Shown here: positions 46,049 through 54,319 of the stretch, piece by piece
Position numbering within the stretch: the stretch's first letter is position 1
Layout: each line of letters begins with the position of its first letter
NCBI GenBank assembly: GCA_019423745.1
Contig: JAHZAV010000001.1
Coordinates: forward strand, 129,476 to 193,475
Length of the DNA: 64,000 nt
Source: Lachnospiraceae bacterium
GTDB taxonomy: Bacteria > Bacillota > Clostridia > Lachnospirales > Lachnospiraceae
Reading direction: 5' to 3'
Notes under the pieces: model-generated
Told to the model about the DNA's origin: nothing
The model's input: only the letters and a program-made list of their open reading frames with translations
Database searches by the model: none
Translations under genes and position numbers: made by a program

Positions 46049-46987
46049 ATGAAACGTCGCCTATTTATGTTGTCAGTTGTTTTTCTTTTTATAATCATGC
46101 TTTTTTTCCCGGCCCCGGTTTTTGACGGTGCCAGTGAAGGAATACTCCTTTGGTTTCAAATTGTCCTTCCCACCTTACTTCCTTTTATTTTGCTCTCCAA
46201 TTTAATGATTCAGACAAATGCTGTCTATTACATATCCAGAATTACCGGACCTGTCCTTGGAAAAATCTTTAATGTGTCAAACAGCGGCTCTTTTGCCGTA
46301 ATCGCAGGATTTCTCTGTGGATATCCTATGGGAGCAAAGGTAACATCCGATCTTCTTAAAACAGGACGCATTTCTTATAGCGAAGCATCCTATCTCCTCT
46401 CATTTTGTAACAACACCAGCCCTATGTTCATTATCAGCTATGTTGTTATGCAAAATACTCCCTCAGAGCTACTTATCATTCCTTCTATTGCTATTCTTTT
46501 TTTGTCACCTGTAATATGCAGCAGAATATTTCTGCCTTTTTATAAAAAAAATGGGATTTCTAGCAGATTTCCAGGACTGGACCCTGCAAAAGAGAATCCC
46601 TTTTCCCTGTCAATATTGGACACTTGTATGATGAACAGCTTTGAAGCAATTGCAAAGATAGGTGGCTATATCATGCTCTTCTCCATCATAACAAAATTAG
46701 CCGGTCTTCTGCCATGGAATAACTGCATTCCATTCCAGATTTTTCTTTCCTTTCTAGAGATCACAGCAGGAATTCCAATGATAACACAACTCTCCGTACT
46801 CCCATGGCAAATACGCTGGATTCTACTTTTGGGACTTACTTCTTTTGGAGGACTGTGTGCTGCCGCACAGACTTCCTGTATGATACAAGGTTCAAAACTT
46901 AAACTCTCTTCTTACTTAATAGAAAAACTGGTTACTATGTCTGTAACCAGTCTTTTGTGCCTTGGCATCTTTGGATTTTTATTCTAA
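46049..46987 (+). CDS. ylbJ: Sporulation integral membrane protein YlbJ-like
   Basis: The 312-residue protein has about eight membrane helices with the nucleoside-recognition/gate-domain arrangement. It contains LLWFQIVLPTLLPFILLS, ITGPVLGKIFNVSNSGSFAVIAGFLCGYPMGAK and SYLLSFCNNTSPMF, all YlbJ-like. In B. subtilis ylbJ is in the mother-cell sporulation programme and lies beside coaD and rsmD, the same neighbourhood as here. It is the only gene on the plus strand that I accept. It overlaps the convergent coiled-coil gene by 9 bp at 46979-46987. Confidence 0.9.
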   Translation: MKRRLFMLSVVFLFIIMLFFPAPVFDGASEGILLWFQIVLPTLLPFILLSNLMIQTNAVYYISRITGPVLGKIFNVSNSGSFAVIAGFLCGYPMGAKVTSDLLKTGRISYSEASYLLSFCNNTSPMFIISYVVMQNTPSELLIIPSIAILFLSPVICSRIFLPFYKKNGISSRFPGLDPAKENPFSLSILDTCMMNSFEAIAKIGGYIMLFSIITKLAGLLPWNNCIPFQIFLSFLEITAGIPMITQLSVLPWQIRWILLLGLTSFGGLCAAAQTSCMIQGSKLKLSSYLIEKLVTMSVTSLLCLGIFGFLF

Positions 46988-47599
46988 CTCATCCTCTGCT
47001 TCTTCATAGGATTCTTCCGGAACAGAACCAAACTCAGCTTCCAATCCTCTGGAAGACTGATCCGGAATTTCCAATTCTGAACGATTATTACGGACCATAT
47101 CATAACATTCCTGAAGAGAATTTACTAATCCGTCATATTTCGTCGTATAACTGTCAAGGGTATGACCAATAATACTCTCTGCATTAGCGAGAAGATCATC
47201 TGTATACTGCATTGCACCAATACGGATATCATTCGCATCATTTGTAGCATTATCAAGAATCTGCTGTGCCTGTTCTGTAGCAGCAGTTACAATCTCATTT
47301 GCCTGTGCATATGCCTGCTGCATAATTTCATGTTCGCTCACAAGTTCAGTTGTCTGAATCTGTGCCTCTTGGAGCATACTATCAGCCTTTGCCTGTGCAT
47401 CTGCAAGAATAGCATCTTTATTTGCAATAATCTTCTGGTATCGTTTGATTTCATCCGGAGTTTTCATACGAAGTTCACGCAGAAGCTCATCAATCTGATC
47501 CTTATTTACAATAATTTTGGTTGTTGATAACGGCTGAAATTTACAGCTGTCAATGTACTCCTCAATTTCTTCAATAATCTGTTCAATACGGCTGCTCAT
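46979..47599 (-). CDS. Coiled-coil protein (V-type-ATPase-subunit-H/DivIVA-like), unknown
   Basis: The 206-residue protein is mostly helical, with a charged long coiled coil rich in Ala, Gln and Glu (residues ~65-170: KDAILADAQAKADSMLQEAQ and AYAQANEIVTAATEQAQQI). The N-terminal ~50 residues (IEQIIEEIEEYIDSCKFQPLSTTK) form a small separate helical region and the tail is acidic. No membrane segment. It lies between ylbJ and coaD and is 3 bp after coaD. A scaffold or cell-division role is a guess. Confidence 0.75.
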   Translation of the reverse strand: MSSRIEQIIEEIEEYIDSCKFQPLSTTKIIVNKDQIDELLRELRMKTPDEIKRYQKIIANKDAILADAQAKADSMLQEAQIQTTELVSEHEIMQQAYAQANEIVTAATEQAQQILDNATNDANDIRIGAMQYTDDLLANAESIIGHTLDSYTTKYDGLVNSLQECYDMVRNNRSELEIPDQSSRGLEAEFGSVPEESYEEAEDELE

Positions 47600-47602
47600 A
47601 AT

Positions 47603-48094
47603 TTACACTCTCCTTTTTTTATCCATTTTCTTCTCTATTTCTTCTATCACGATGTCCGGTACAAACTGCGAAATATCTCCCCCGAAAGCCGCTACTTCTT
47701 TAACAATCGAAGAGCTCAGATAAGAGTACTGCAGGCTGGTTGTTAAAAAGACAGTTTCCAGACTACCTTTCAATTTACGGTTTGTCTGTGCCATCTGAAG
47801 CTCGTACTCAAAATCAGTAATTGCCCTCAGCCCTCTTATAATCATTTTTGCTTCCATTTTTTTCGCAAAATCTACCAGCAATCCTTCAAATGGAATCACT
47901 CTGACATTTGGAATATTTTTAACAGTTTCCTCTAATATTCTAACACGTTCTTCCAAGGAAAACAACGGACTTTTTGCGTTATTATACAATACTCCGACAA
48001 TTAATTCATCCACCATCTTTGCCGATCGTGTGATCATATCAAGATGACCAAATGTCACCGGATCAAAGCTGCCTGGATAGATTGCTCTTAACAT
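47603..48094 (-). CDS. coaD: Phosphopantetheine adenylyltransferase
   Basis: The 163-residue enzyme makes dephospho-CoA from 4'-phosphopantetheine and ATP. It begins AIYPGSFDPVTFGHLDMI with the HxGH-type nucleotide site (GHLD), and ends with SYLSSSIVKEVAAFGGDISQFVP. It overlaps rsmD by 7 bp, the usual Firmicutes pairing. Confidence 0.97.
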   Translation of the reverse strand: MLRAIYPGSFDPVTFGHLDMITRSAKMVDELIVGVLYNNAKSPLFSLEERVRILEETVKNIPNVRVIPFEGLLVDFAKKMEAKMIIRGLRAITDFEYELQMAQTNRKLKGSLETVFLTTSLQYSYLSSSIVKEVAAFGGDISQFVPDIVIEEIEKKMDKKRRV

Positions 48095-48657
48095 ATTTCT
48101 TTCCTCCCTGCCGGTTCAATAAATACGTGTTTATTGGTCTTATAAACCTTCTCTTTAATAAGGCAAAAGCCAAGTTCATCCAGATAATCAAAGGAAGTAT
48201 CTTTGGATGCTTCCACAATAATGACTCCCTCATCAGCAAGAAGTTGTGACTCTGCCAGATATTCCAGTACTTTTTTTTCTAGTTCCTGGTTATAAGGAGG
48301 ATCCATAAAAATAAAATCAAATTGTTTTTCTCCTTCCAGTCGATAAAGTGCAGTCATAACATCTGAAGATATTGTAAGAGCCTTCCTGTCTAGCCGTGTA
48401 TATTTTAAATTATCCTTGACGCAGGCCATAGCCTTTGGATTTTTTTCCACAAAAACAGCTTCCATCGCTCCGCGACTTAGAGCTTCAATTCCTATTCCAC
48501 CGCTTCCTGCAAACAAATCTAAGAAAATGCAATCGTAAAGATAAGGAGACAGCATATTAAACAAGGTTTCTTTAATTCGATCAGTCGTCGGACGGGTATC
48601 CATTCCATCCAGAGTTTTAAGCTGCAACCGCTTTGCACTCCCTGCAATTACACGCAT
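48088..48657 (-). CDS. rsmD: 16S rRNA (guanine-966 N2) methyltransferase
   Basis: The 189-residue RsmD starts with RVIAGSAKRLQLKTLDGMDTRPTTDRIKETLFNML. The SAM motif is FLDLFAGSGGIGIEALSRGA and the catalytic DPPY is in FIFMDPPYNQEL. It methylates G966 of 16S rRNA. It is upstream of coaD, overlapping by 7 bp. Confidence 0.97.
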   Translation of the reverse strand: MRVIAGSAKRLQLKTLDGMDTRPTTDRIKETLFNMLSPYLYDCIFLDLFAGSGGIGIEALSRGAMEAVFVEKNPKAMACVKDNLKYTRLDRKALTISSDVMTALYRLEGEKQFDFIFMDPPYNQELEKKVLEYLAESQLLADEGVIIVEASKDTSFDYLDELGFCLIKEKVYKTNKHVFIEPAGRKEIC

Positions 48658-48736
48658 AATACCACTCCCAACTTGTTATGTATACAAAATATTTCTTGTT
48701 CATTATACGAAGCAAAACCGTAAAAGTCAAGAAAAA

Positions 48737-48772
48737 GCACCCGTCGGCGTGCATGAAGCTTCCAACGGATGC
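48737..48772 (-). terminator. Terminator after the SASP gene
   Basis: On the minus strand GCATCCGTTGG (48772-48762) pairs with CCGACGGGTGC (48747-48737), an 11-bp stem with two G-U pairs. TTTTTC follows. It closes the spore-protein transcript and separates it from rsmD. Confidence 0.8.
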
Positions 48773-48820
48773 CTTCTCGTTTTGAACAAAAATTTTTACT
48801 AATCAGTAAGACAGCGTAAA

Positions 48821-49027
48821 CTATTTACCTGCCATCTGTCTTTCCTGCTGTTCGATCATCTTCTTTACCATATATCCTCCAACAGAGCCGTTCTGTCTGG
48901 AAGTAAGGTCACCATTGTATCCGTCTGTGAGCGGTACTCCCAGCTCACTTGCAACCTCATATTTGAATTTGTCTAATGCACCCTTTGCTTCAGGTACAGC
49001 TGCTTTGTTAGATGAACGATTTGTCAT
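48821..49027 (-). CDS. Alpha/beta-type small acid-soluble spore protein
   Basis: The 68-residue corrected protein has the family motifs ALDKFKYEVASELGVPL (including the GPR cleavage-site region) and DLTSRQNGSVGGYMVKKMI, where Gly and Asn residues stabilise DNA binding. SASPs coat spore DNA against UV and peroxide. ATG 49027 has AAAGGAGGAG upstream; the longer open frame to 49054 would cover that site. A UTR inverted repeat stands just before. Confidence 0.95.
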   Translation of the reverse strand: MTNRSSNKAAVPEAKGALDKFKYEVASELGVPLTDGYNGDLTSRQNGSVGGYMVKKMIEQQERQMAGK

Positions 49028-49045
49028 TTCTATACTCCTCCTTTT

Positions 49046-49073
49046 TTGTAACATTTTTTTGTTTTTGTTACAA
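49046..49073 (-). promoter_or_regulatory. Leader hairpin of the SASP gene
   Basis: TTGTAACA (49046-49053) and TGTTACAA (49066-49073) form an 8-bp inverted repeat 19 bp upstream of the SASP ATG, just before its Shine-Dalgarno site. A CATATACTA sequence further upstream (about 49078-49086, minus strand) resembles a sporulation sigma-G -10, but the matching -35 is not convincing. Confidence 0.35.
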
Positions 49074-49091
49074 CGATAGTATATGGAGGAT

Positions 49092-51122
49092 TTATAAAAT
49101 TACACTAGAATTTCCTGTATAGTTTTCCAGTTTTTTCAAATAATCGCATTCTTCTTTTGCAAGTTCAGAAACTGCTTCATTTGCCATTTGAAGAACAGAT
49201 GCATCCTGAAACACATCTCCCAGCCGAAAATTCATAAGTCCACTCTGACGAATACCAAAAAGATCACCTGGTCCTCTCAGTTTCAGATCTTCAGCCGCAA
49301 TTTTGAATCCATCGTTGCTTTTATTTAAGATATCCAGCCTTTCCTTTGTATCTTTTGTCTTAGAACCTGTCATAAAAATACAATAGGATTGATATTTTCC
49401 TCGTCCCACGCGTCCTCGAAGCTGATGCAACTGGGCTAACCCAAAACGCTCTGCATTTTCAACCATCATAACAGTAGCATTTGGCACATTAATTCCAACT
49501 TCAATAACAGTCGTTGATACTAGTATATGAATCTTTTTCTGCCCAAACGCTGTCATAATTTGATCTTTTTCTTCCTGTTTCATTTTGCCATGAAGACACG
49601 CCACTACAATCTCGTTCCCCATCTCTTCCTGCAGCATAGCAGAATAATCTGTTACATTTTCAACCTCTAAATGCTCACTTTCTTCTACCATAGGACAGAT
49701 AATATAGCATTGTCTTCCTTCTTTAACCTGATTTTTGATAAAACGATATGCGGTAGGACGATATCCGGTATCCACTACACAATTTTTTATAGGAAGACGA
49801 TTAGACGGAAGTTCATCTATTACAGAAATATCAAGATCCCCATATAAGATAATTGCCAATGTTCTGGGAATCGGTGTTGCACTCATAACAAGTACATGAG
49901 GAGTTTCTCCCTTTTTAGAAAAAATTTCTCTTTGATGTACACCGAATCGATGCTGTTCATCGGTTACTACAAGAGCAAGGTTATGGTATATGACTTTTTC
50001 TTGAATCAATGCATGTGTTCCAATTATAATCTGAGCAGTTCCTTCTTCAATCCTGCTGTAAACATCCTTTTTTTCTTTTTTCGTCATTGAACCGGTTAGA
50101 AGCACTACCCGAAAAGGAATCCCATGTTTCTCAATCAAATCGGTAATGGATTCAAAATGCTGTTTGGCCAATACTTCTGTTGGAGCCATTAAAGCACCCT
50201 GTAGTCCATTATATGCCACTGTAAGCAAGGCAAGAAACGCAATAACCGTTTTCCCTGATCCTACATCTCCTTGTACCAGTCTTGACATAGAACGGTCTTT
50301 CTGAAGATCCTTTTCAATCTCATGCCAAACCTTCTTTTGCGCTCCAGTCAGTTCATAAGGAAGTTCACGCATAAACTGTGTTACTTTCTCAGAAGGCTTT
50401 ATATGAAAATTATTTTCACTTTTTCCGCCATCCTCCTTTAATTGGCGAAGTGAATAAATAAACTGTGCAAATTCATCGAAGACTAGACGTTTTCTGGCAT
50501 GGCAAAACACTTCTTTATCCTCTGGAAAATGAATTCCCCGGAGTGCATAATTATATTCGGCCAGATGATATTTCATACGAATATGTTCAGGAAGAATCTC
50601 CCGCTCAAGCGGGAGATTCTCTAATGCCTGTTTCACCGCTTTCATGACTGTATGATTGGAAAGTCCTGCTGTCAGAGGATAAACTGGCTGCATAGCGCCA
50701 CATTTTTCTTCATACTTTCCGGGTGGATAGAAAATCTCCGGATGTTCCATTACGAGACCGTTCCGTCGTCTGACAATGATTCCGCGAAGAGTAATCATCC
50801 CACCCCGGGAAAGTGTAGTACGAAGAAAAGGCATACGAAACCATATAACCTTTAACGTACCTGTAAGATCCTTCACATTTAAAGAAGTTACCTGCATGGC
50901 ACGATTTCCGGACACCTGGACTTTCCCATAGATAGCCCCGGTAACTGTCTGTATCCGTCCTTCTTCTACCTCACTGATCGGTACAGCCTCTTCATAGATA
51001 TCGTATGCCCTTGGATAATAGCGGATCAGGTCCCCAACAGTCCTGATCCCCACTTTCCAAAACAATTTTTCAGTTTTCTCTCCAATCCCTTTCAGACCAT
51101 GAATCGGTGTATATTCATTCAC
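49092..51122 (-). CDS. recG: ATP-dependent DNA helicase RecG
   Basis: The 676-residue helicase remodels stalled forks and Holliday junctions. It has the wedge OB domain (TVTGAIYGKVQVSGNRAMQV), Walker A LVQGDVGSGKTVIAFLA near ~290, DEQH in TDEQHRFGV and the C-terminal helicase motifs (STTVIEVGINVPNAT; QLRGRVGRG). The length is normal. It begins just after the yloV stop. Confidence 0.97.
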   Translation of the reverse strand: MNEYTPIHGLKGIGEKTEKLFWKVGIRTVGDLIRYYPRAYDIYEEAVPISEVEEGRIQTVTGAIYGKVQVSGNRAMQVTSLNVKDLTGTLKVIWFRMPFLRTTLSRGGMITLRGIIVRRRNGLVMEHPEIFYPPGKYEEKCGAMQPVYPLTAGLSNHTVMKAVKQALENLPLEREILPEHIRMKYHLAEYNYALRGIHFPEDKEVFCHARKRLVFDEFAQFIYSLRQLKEDGGKSENNFHIKPSEKVTQFMRELPYELTGAQKKVWHEIEKDLQKDRSMSRLVQGDVGSGKTVIAFLALLTVAYNGLQGALMAPTEVLAKQHFESITDLIEKHGIPFRVVLLTGSMTKKEKKDVYSRIEEGTAQIIIGTHALIQEKVIYHNLALVVTDEQHRFGVHQREIFSKKGETPHVLVMSATPIPRTLAIILYGDLDISVIDELPSNRLPIKNCVVDTGYRPTAYRFIKNQVKEGRQCYIICPMVEESEHLEVENVTDYSAMLQEEMGNEIVVACLHGKMKQEEKDQIMTAFGQKKIHILVSTTVIEVGINVPNATVMMVENAERFGLAQLHQLRGRVGRGKYQSYCIFMTGSKTKDTKERLDILNKSNDGFKIAAEDLKLRGPGDLFGIRQSGLMNFRLGDVFQDASVLQMANEAVSELAKEECDYLKKLENYTGNSSVIL

Positions 51123-52796
51123 CTACTCTACAGCCAGCACGTAATAGTAAATAGGCTGGCCACCATAATGAGCATCTACATCAAGATCTGGATACTTTTT
51201 CTCAATTTCTGCAACAAAATTTTCTGCTGCTTCTTCGTTAACTTCTTCGCCATAGTAAATACTAATCAACTCTGAGTCTTCGTCTACTAACTGTTCCAGC
51301 ATCTCTGCAGCTGTCTTATCAATATCCTGTCCCACTGCCAGAATACCCGAATCTCCAATTCCCATAATATCACCTTCATGGATCTCCTTATCATCAATAC
51401 GGGTATCACGCACAGCATAAGTAACCTGACCGGACTTTACGTTCTGGATAGCTTCCAGCATTGCTTCTTCATTTTCCTGCACGCCAGCTTCCGGCATAAA
51501 ACTAATGATTGCTGTAATTCCCTGTGGTACAGTTTTGGTGGGAATTACGATAATCTCTTTATCGTTTACAAGCGCCTTGGCCTGATTTGCTGCAAGTACA
51601 ATATTTTTGTTATTAGGAAGAATAAAAACAGCATCTGCATTTACTTGCTCGATTGCATTCAGCATATCTTCCGTACTAGGATTCATTGTTTGGCCACCTT
51701 CAATAATATAATCCGCGCCAAGTTCACGAAATACACTATTTAAGCCTTCTCCAATAGAAACTGTAATAAATCCCATTGGCTTTCTGGGCTCTGTCATTTT
51801 CTTCTTCCGTTCTTCCTCCTGCTGTTTCGCAAGTTTCTGTGAATCACGGATTAACTTTTCCTGATGTTCTTCTCTCATGTTGTCAATTTTCATTCGTGAC
51901 AACTGCCCGTAAGTGAGAGCTTTTTGAATAGCAAGCCCCGGATCATTCGTATGAACGTGAATTTTTACGACATCATCGTCTGCCACACAGACAATAGAAT
52001 CACCAATAGATTCCAGATAAGCCTTGAATTCCGTCTCATCCTTCTCTGTAAATTCCCGCTCAGTCATAATAATAAATTCTGTACAGTATCCAAATTTGAT
52101 GTCTGCTGTTGCTTCAGCGGAAACTTTTGTCATGCCGGATCCCGCTCCTTCAGCGGAAATAGCACTATAATCTATTTCTTTGCCAAGAAATGCATCATAA
52201 GCTCCTTTGATGACTTCCATAAGTCCCTGACCACCGGAATCCACTACTCCGGCCTCTTTCAAAACAGGAAGCATCTCTGGTGTCTGCGCAAGGACTGCAT
52301 CTCCTTCTTCGATGAGCGCCGGAATAAACACTTCCAAATCATCCGTTTCTTCCGCAAGAAGTACCGCTTTTTCAGCAATTCCCCTGGCGACTGTAAGAAT
52401 GGTTCCTTCTTTTGGTTTCATAACTGCCTTATATGCTGTATCCTTTGCTCTGTCGCAGGCAGCTGCCAAGATCTTTACATTCACTTCTTTTTCATCCCGA
52501 ACAGCTTTTGTAAAGCCCCTAAGAAGCTGAGAAAGAATAACACCAGAATTGCCTCTTGCTCCTCTAAGGGAACCAGATGAAATCGCTTTTGCCAATGATT
52601 TCATATCCATATTTTCAAGAGCAGTTACCTCTTTTGCCGCTGACATAATTGTCAAAGACATATTCGTTCCAGTATCGCCATCCGGAACAGGAAATACATT
52701 CAACTCATTAATAAATTCTTTTTTTGCCTCAATATTCTGTGCACCGGCAAGAAACATCTTAGCCAGCATTTCCACACTGATTGTCTTTACAGCCAC
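51123..52796 (-). CDS. yloV: Fatty acid kinase subunit A, DAK2 domain protein YloV
   Basis: The 557-residue FakA phosphorylates fatty acids delivered by a FakB/DegV-type protein. The N-terminal DAK2 domain contains NELNVFPVPDGDTGTNMSLT and GSLRGARGNSGVILSQ, which hold ATP and metal. A middle linker and a C-terminal domain (from ~330: PMGFITVSIGEGLNSVFRELGADYIIEGGQTMNPSTED) bind the partner. The start is GTG 52796 with AAGGAGG. It lies between asp23 and recG, as in other Firmicutes. Confidence 0.93.
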   Translation of the reverse strand: MAVKTISVEMLAKMFLAGAQNIEAKKEFINELNVFPVPDGDTGTNMSLTIMSAAKEVTALENMDMKSLAKAISSGSLRGARGNSGVILSQLLRGFTKAVRDEKEVNVKILAAACDRAKDTAYKAVMKPKEGTILTVARGIAEKAVLLAEETDDLEVFIPALIEEGDAVLAQTPEMLPVLKEAGVVDSGGQGLMEVIKGAYDAFLGKEIDYSAISAEGAGSGMTKVSAEATADIKFGYCTEFIIMTEREFTEKDETEFKAYLESIGDSIVCVADDDVVKIHVHTNDPGLAIQKALTYGQLSRMKIDNMREEHQEKLIRDSQKLAKQQEEERKKKMTEPRKPMGFITVSIGEGLNSVFRELGADYIIEGGQTMNPSTEDMLNAIEQVNADAVFILPNNKNIVLAANQAKALVNDKEIIVIPTKTVPQGITAIISFMPEAGVQENEEAMLEAIQNVKSGQVTYAVRDTRIDDKEIHEGDIMGIGDSGILAVGQDIDKTAAEMLEQLVDEDSELISIYYGEEVNEEAAENFVAEIEKKYPDLDVDAHYGGQPIYYYVLAVE

Positions 52797-52813
52797 TTAA
52801 ATATCCTCCTTAA

Positions 52814-53173
52814 CTAATCGATGACCCGGACGCCCTCGATATAGATATTGATTTTATCAACTTTCATACCGGAAAATTCTTCAACTTTATATTTTACATT
52901 GCTGATCAGATTATCCGTCACTGCAGAAATGCTGACCCCATATGCTACGATTACATGAAAATCAATGGTAATCTCATTTTCCTCTGATATAGATACCTGG
53001 ATTCCATGAGTCAGGCTATCTTTTTTAAGAAGTCTTACCAGACCATCCTTTACATTTACTGCCGCCATTCCCACAATGCCGAAGCATTCCACTGCTACAG
53101 TTCCCGCATATTTAGCAATCACTTCAGTACTTACTGTTATGATACCCATATCTGTACTCATGCTTCCCTTCAT
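52814..53173 (-). CDS. yloU: Asp23/Gls24-family protein (YloU)
   Basis: The 119-residue protein is the Asp23 domain alone (GIITVSTEVIAKYAGTVAVECFGIVGMA; then DFHVIVAYGVSISAVTDNLISNVKYKVEEFSGMKVDKINIYIEGV). Asp23 proteins are linked to envelope stress and to FakA in Firmicutes genomes. It is 17 bp upstream of yloV and has GGAGG before the ATG. Confidence 0.93.
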   Translation of the reverse strand: MKGSMSTDMGIITVSTEVIAKYAGTVAVECFGIVGMAAVNVKDGLVRLLKKDSLTHGIQVSISEENEITIDFHVIVAYGVSISAVTDNLISNVKYKVEEFSGMKVDKINIYIEGVRVID

Positions 53174-53272
53174 ATAGTTACCTCCAATTATTTCTACTTT
53201 TATTTGGTGTCTATCCTTTTATAAACGTGAGTTTAACACAAGTATTATACTCTGTTTTCCTGTCTTTTACAA

Positions 53273-53313
53273 CAAAAAAAGACTAACTTCCCTGACTAGC
53301 GGAAAATTAGTCT
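53273..53313 (-). terminator. Strong rho-independent terminator after rpmB
   Basis: Read on the minus strand, AGACTAA and TTAGTCT plus inner T/C-G pairs form a 13-bp stem around GCTAGTCA, and TTTTTTT follows. It closes rpmB. Confidence 0.9.
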
Positions 53314-53329
53314 CTCTTTAGACTTTTCA

Positions 53330-53515
53330 TTAAGCGCGCTCTACTTTTCCGGACTTTAAACAAGAAGTACATACATACATTCTTTTAGATCCGCCCTCTG
53401 TTTTTACACGAACAGATTTTACATTTGATTTCCACATTTTTGGTGTCTTTCTATGAGAGTGGCTGACACTGTTACCAAAGTGAGCACCCTTTTCGCAAAT
53501 AGCACATTTAGCCAT
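53330..53515 (-). CDS. rpmB: 50S ribosomal protein L28
   Basis: The 61-residue L28 is the zinc-binding (C+) form: CAIC at residues 4-7 and CTSC near 48-51 are the four Cys ligands. FGNSVSHSHRKTPKMWKSNV is the family core. I place the start at ATG 53515, after TAGGAGGTG; the longer frame is not coding. Confidence 0.97.
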   Translation of the reverse strand: MAKCAICEKGAHFGNSVSHSHRKTPKMWKSNVKSVRVKTEGGSKRMYVCTSCLKSGKVERA

Positions 53516-53570
53516 GACTGCACCTCCTAACACTCTAAATAAGCCTGTTCTCCAGACTCGCAACAATGAT

Positions 53571-53599
53571 ATTCTATCAGAATACTCTAAAAAAAGCAA
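53571..53599 (-). promoter_or_regulatory. Probable rpmB promoter
   Basis: TTGCTT (53599-53594), a 17-bp spacer and TAGAAT (53576-53571), 56 bp upstream of ATG 53515, form a sigma-A-like promoter. The leader is T-rich in the spacer. It is the likely start of rpmB transcription, between the 49-residue ORF and rpmB. Confidence 0.6.
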
Positions 53600-53643
53600 G
53601 TATTTCTTCACATATTTCGCAAAAAGATTAAGAAAAAAGTAAT

Positions 53644-53793
53644 TCAGTCGTCTTTACAACAAAAAAACAATTCGTACGCTACCAAAAGACATAGTATAAT
53701 ACATAGAATCTCTACAAACATATTTGGGAGCCAAAGGCTGATTGTAATTCCTGCCGCAATCCAGAACAAGGCAAATCCCGCCATTTTTTTCAT
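53644..53793 (-). CDS. 49-residue hydrophobic membrane peptide between gerW and rpmB
   Basis: A short frame beginning at ATG 53793 with GGGAGG six bases upstream, ending TGA at 53644. The product starts KKMAGFALFWIAAG and continues WLPNMFVEIL, with two hydrophobic stretches (~6-20 and ~27-44) and a CCKDD tail. It is on the same strand and 92 bp after gerW. No family recognised. Small membrane peptides are common among sporulation genes, but nothing here proves that. Confidence 0.6.
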   Translation of the reverse strand: MKKMAGFALFWIAAGITISLWLPNMFVEILCIILCLLVAYELFFCCKDD

Positions 53794-53885
53794 CTGAATT
53801 CCTCCCGCCTGGGCCTTGTTTTATTGTATGCTCCGCTTAACAAAAATATTCTTTCTCCTTTTGGATTTCAATTGCTTTCTTGATT

Positions 53886-54278
53886 TTACTCATCCGCTTC
53901 ATCAAGAATATCATTTACTTCTTCTTCCGTCATACGACTATTGCTTTTAGAAGTAAAACGATCCAGCACATCCGGAACCATGTCAAGAATCTTTGTCATT
54001 GTATCCTGATTCCTAATATTTACAAGTCTTGTTGTTCCGTTTTGTATTACAAGAACCGCACTGGGAGTCATTTTTCCGCCAAGACCACCTGCTCCCTTTT
54101 CCTTTTTTTCCCCATTAAAAGCTCCGGCCCCAATTGCAAAGGAAACATCTACAAGCGGTAAAATAATGGTATCTCCTATATGAATCGCATCACCTACTAC
54201 TGTCCTAGAAGAGATAACCGCGTCCATTCCATGAAATAATGCTTCTACCGTTCCTTTAAAATTATTGTTATCTGCCAT
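53886..54278 (-). CDS. gerW: GerW/YtfJ family sporulation protein
   Basis: The 130-residue protein matches GerW (YtfJ): VEALFHGMDAVISSRTVVGDAI, then PLVDVSFAIGAGAFNGEKKEKGAGGLGGKMTPSAVLVIQ, and LDMVPDVLDRF. In Bacillus it is needed for normal spore germination. It follows a DUF2953 gene, which is the YtfI-YtfJ order known there. Confidence 0.93.
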   Translation of the reverse strand: MADNNNFKGTVEALFHGMDAVISSRTVVGDAIHIGDTIILPLVDVSFAIGAGAFNGEKKEKGAGGLGGKMTPSAVLVIQNGTTRLVNIRNQDTMTKILDMVPDVLDRFTSKSNSRMTEEEVNDILDEADE

Positions 54279-54319
54279 AATATAATTCCTCCCACATCTT
54301 TGATCTCCTGTCAGGACTT

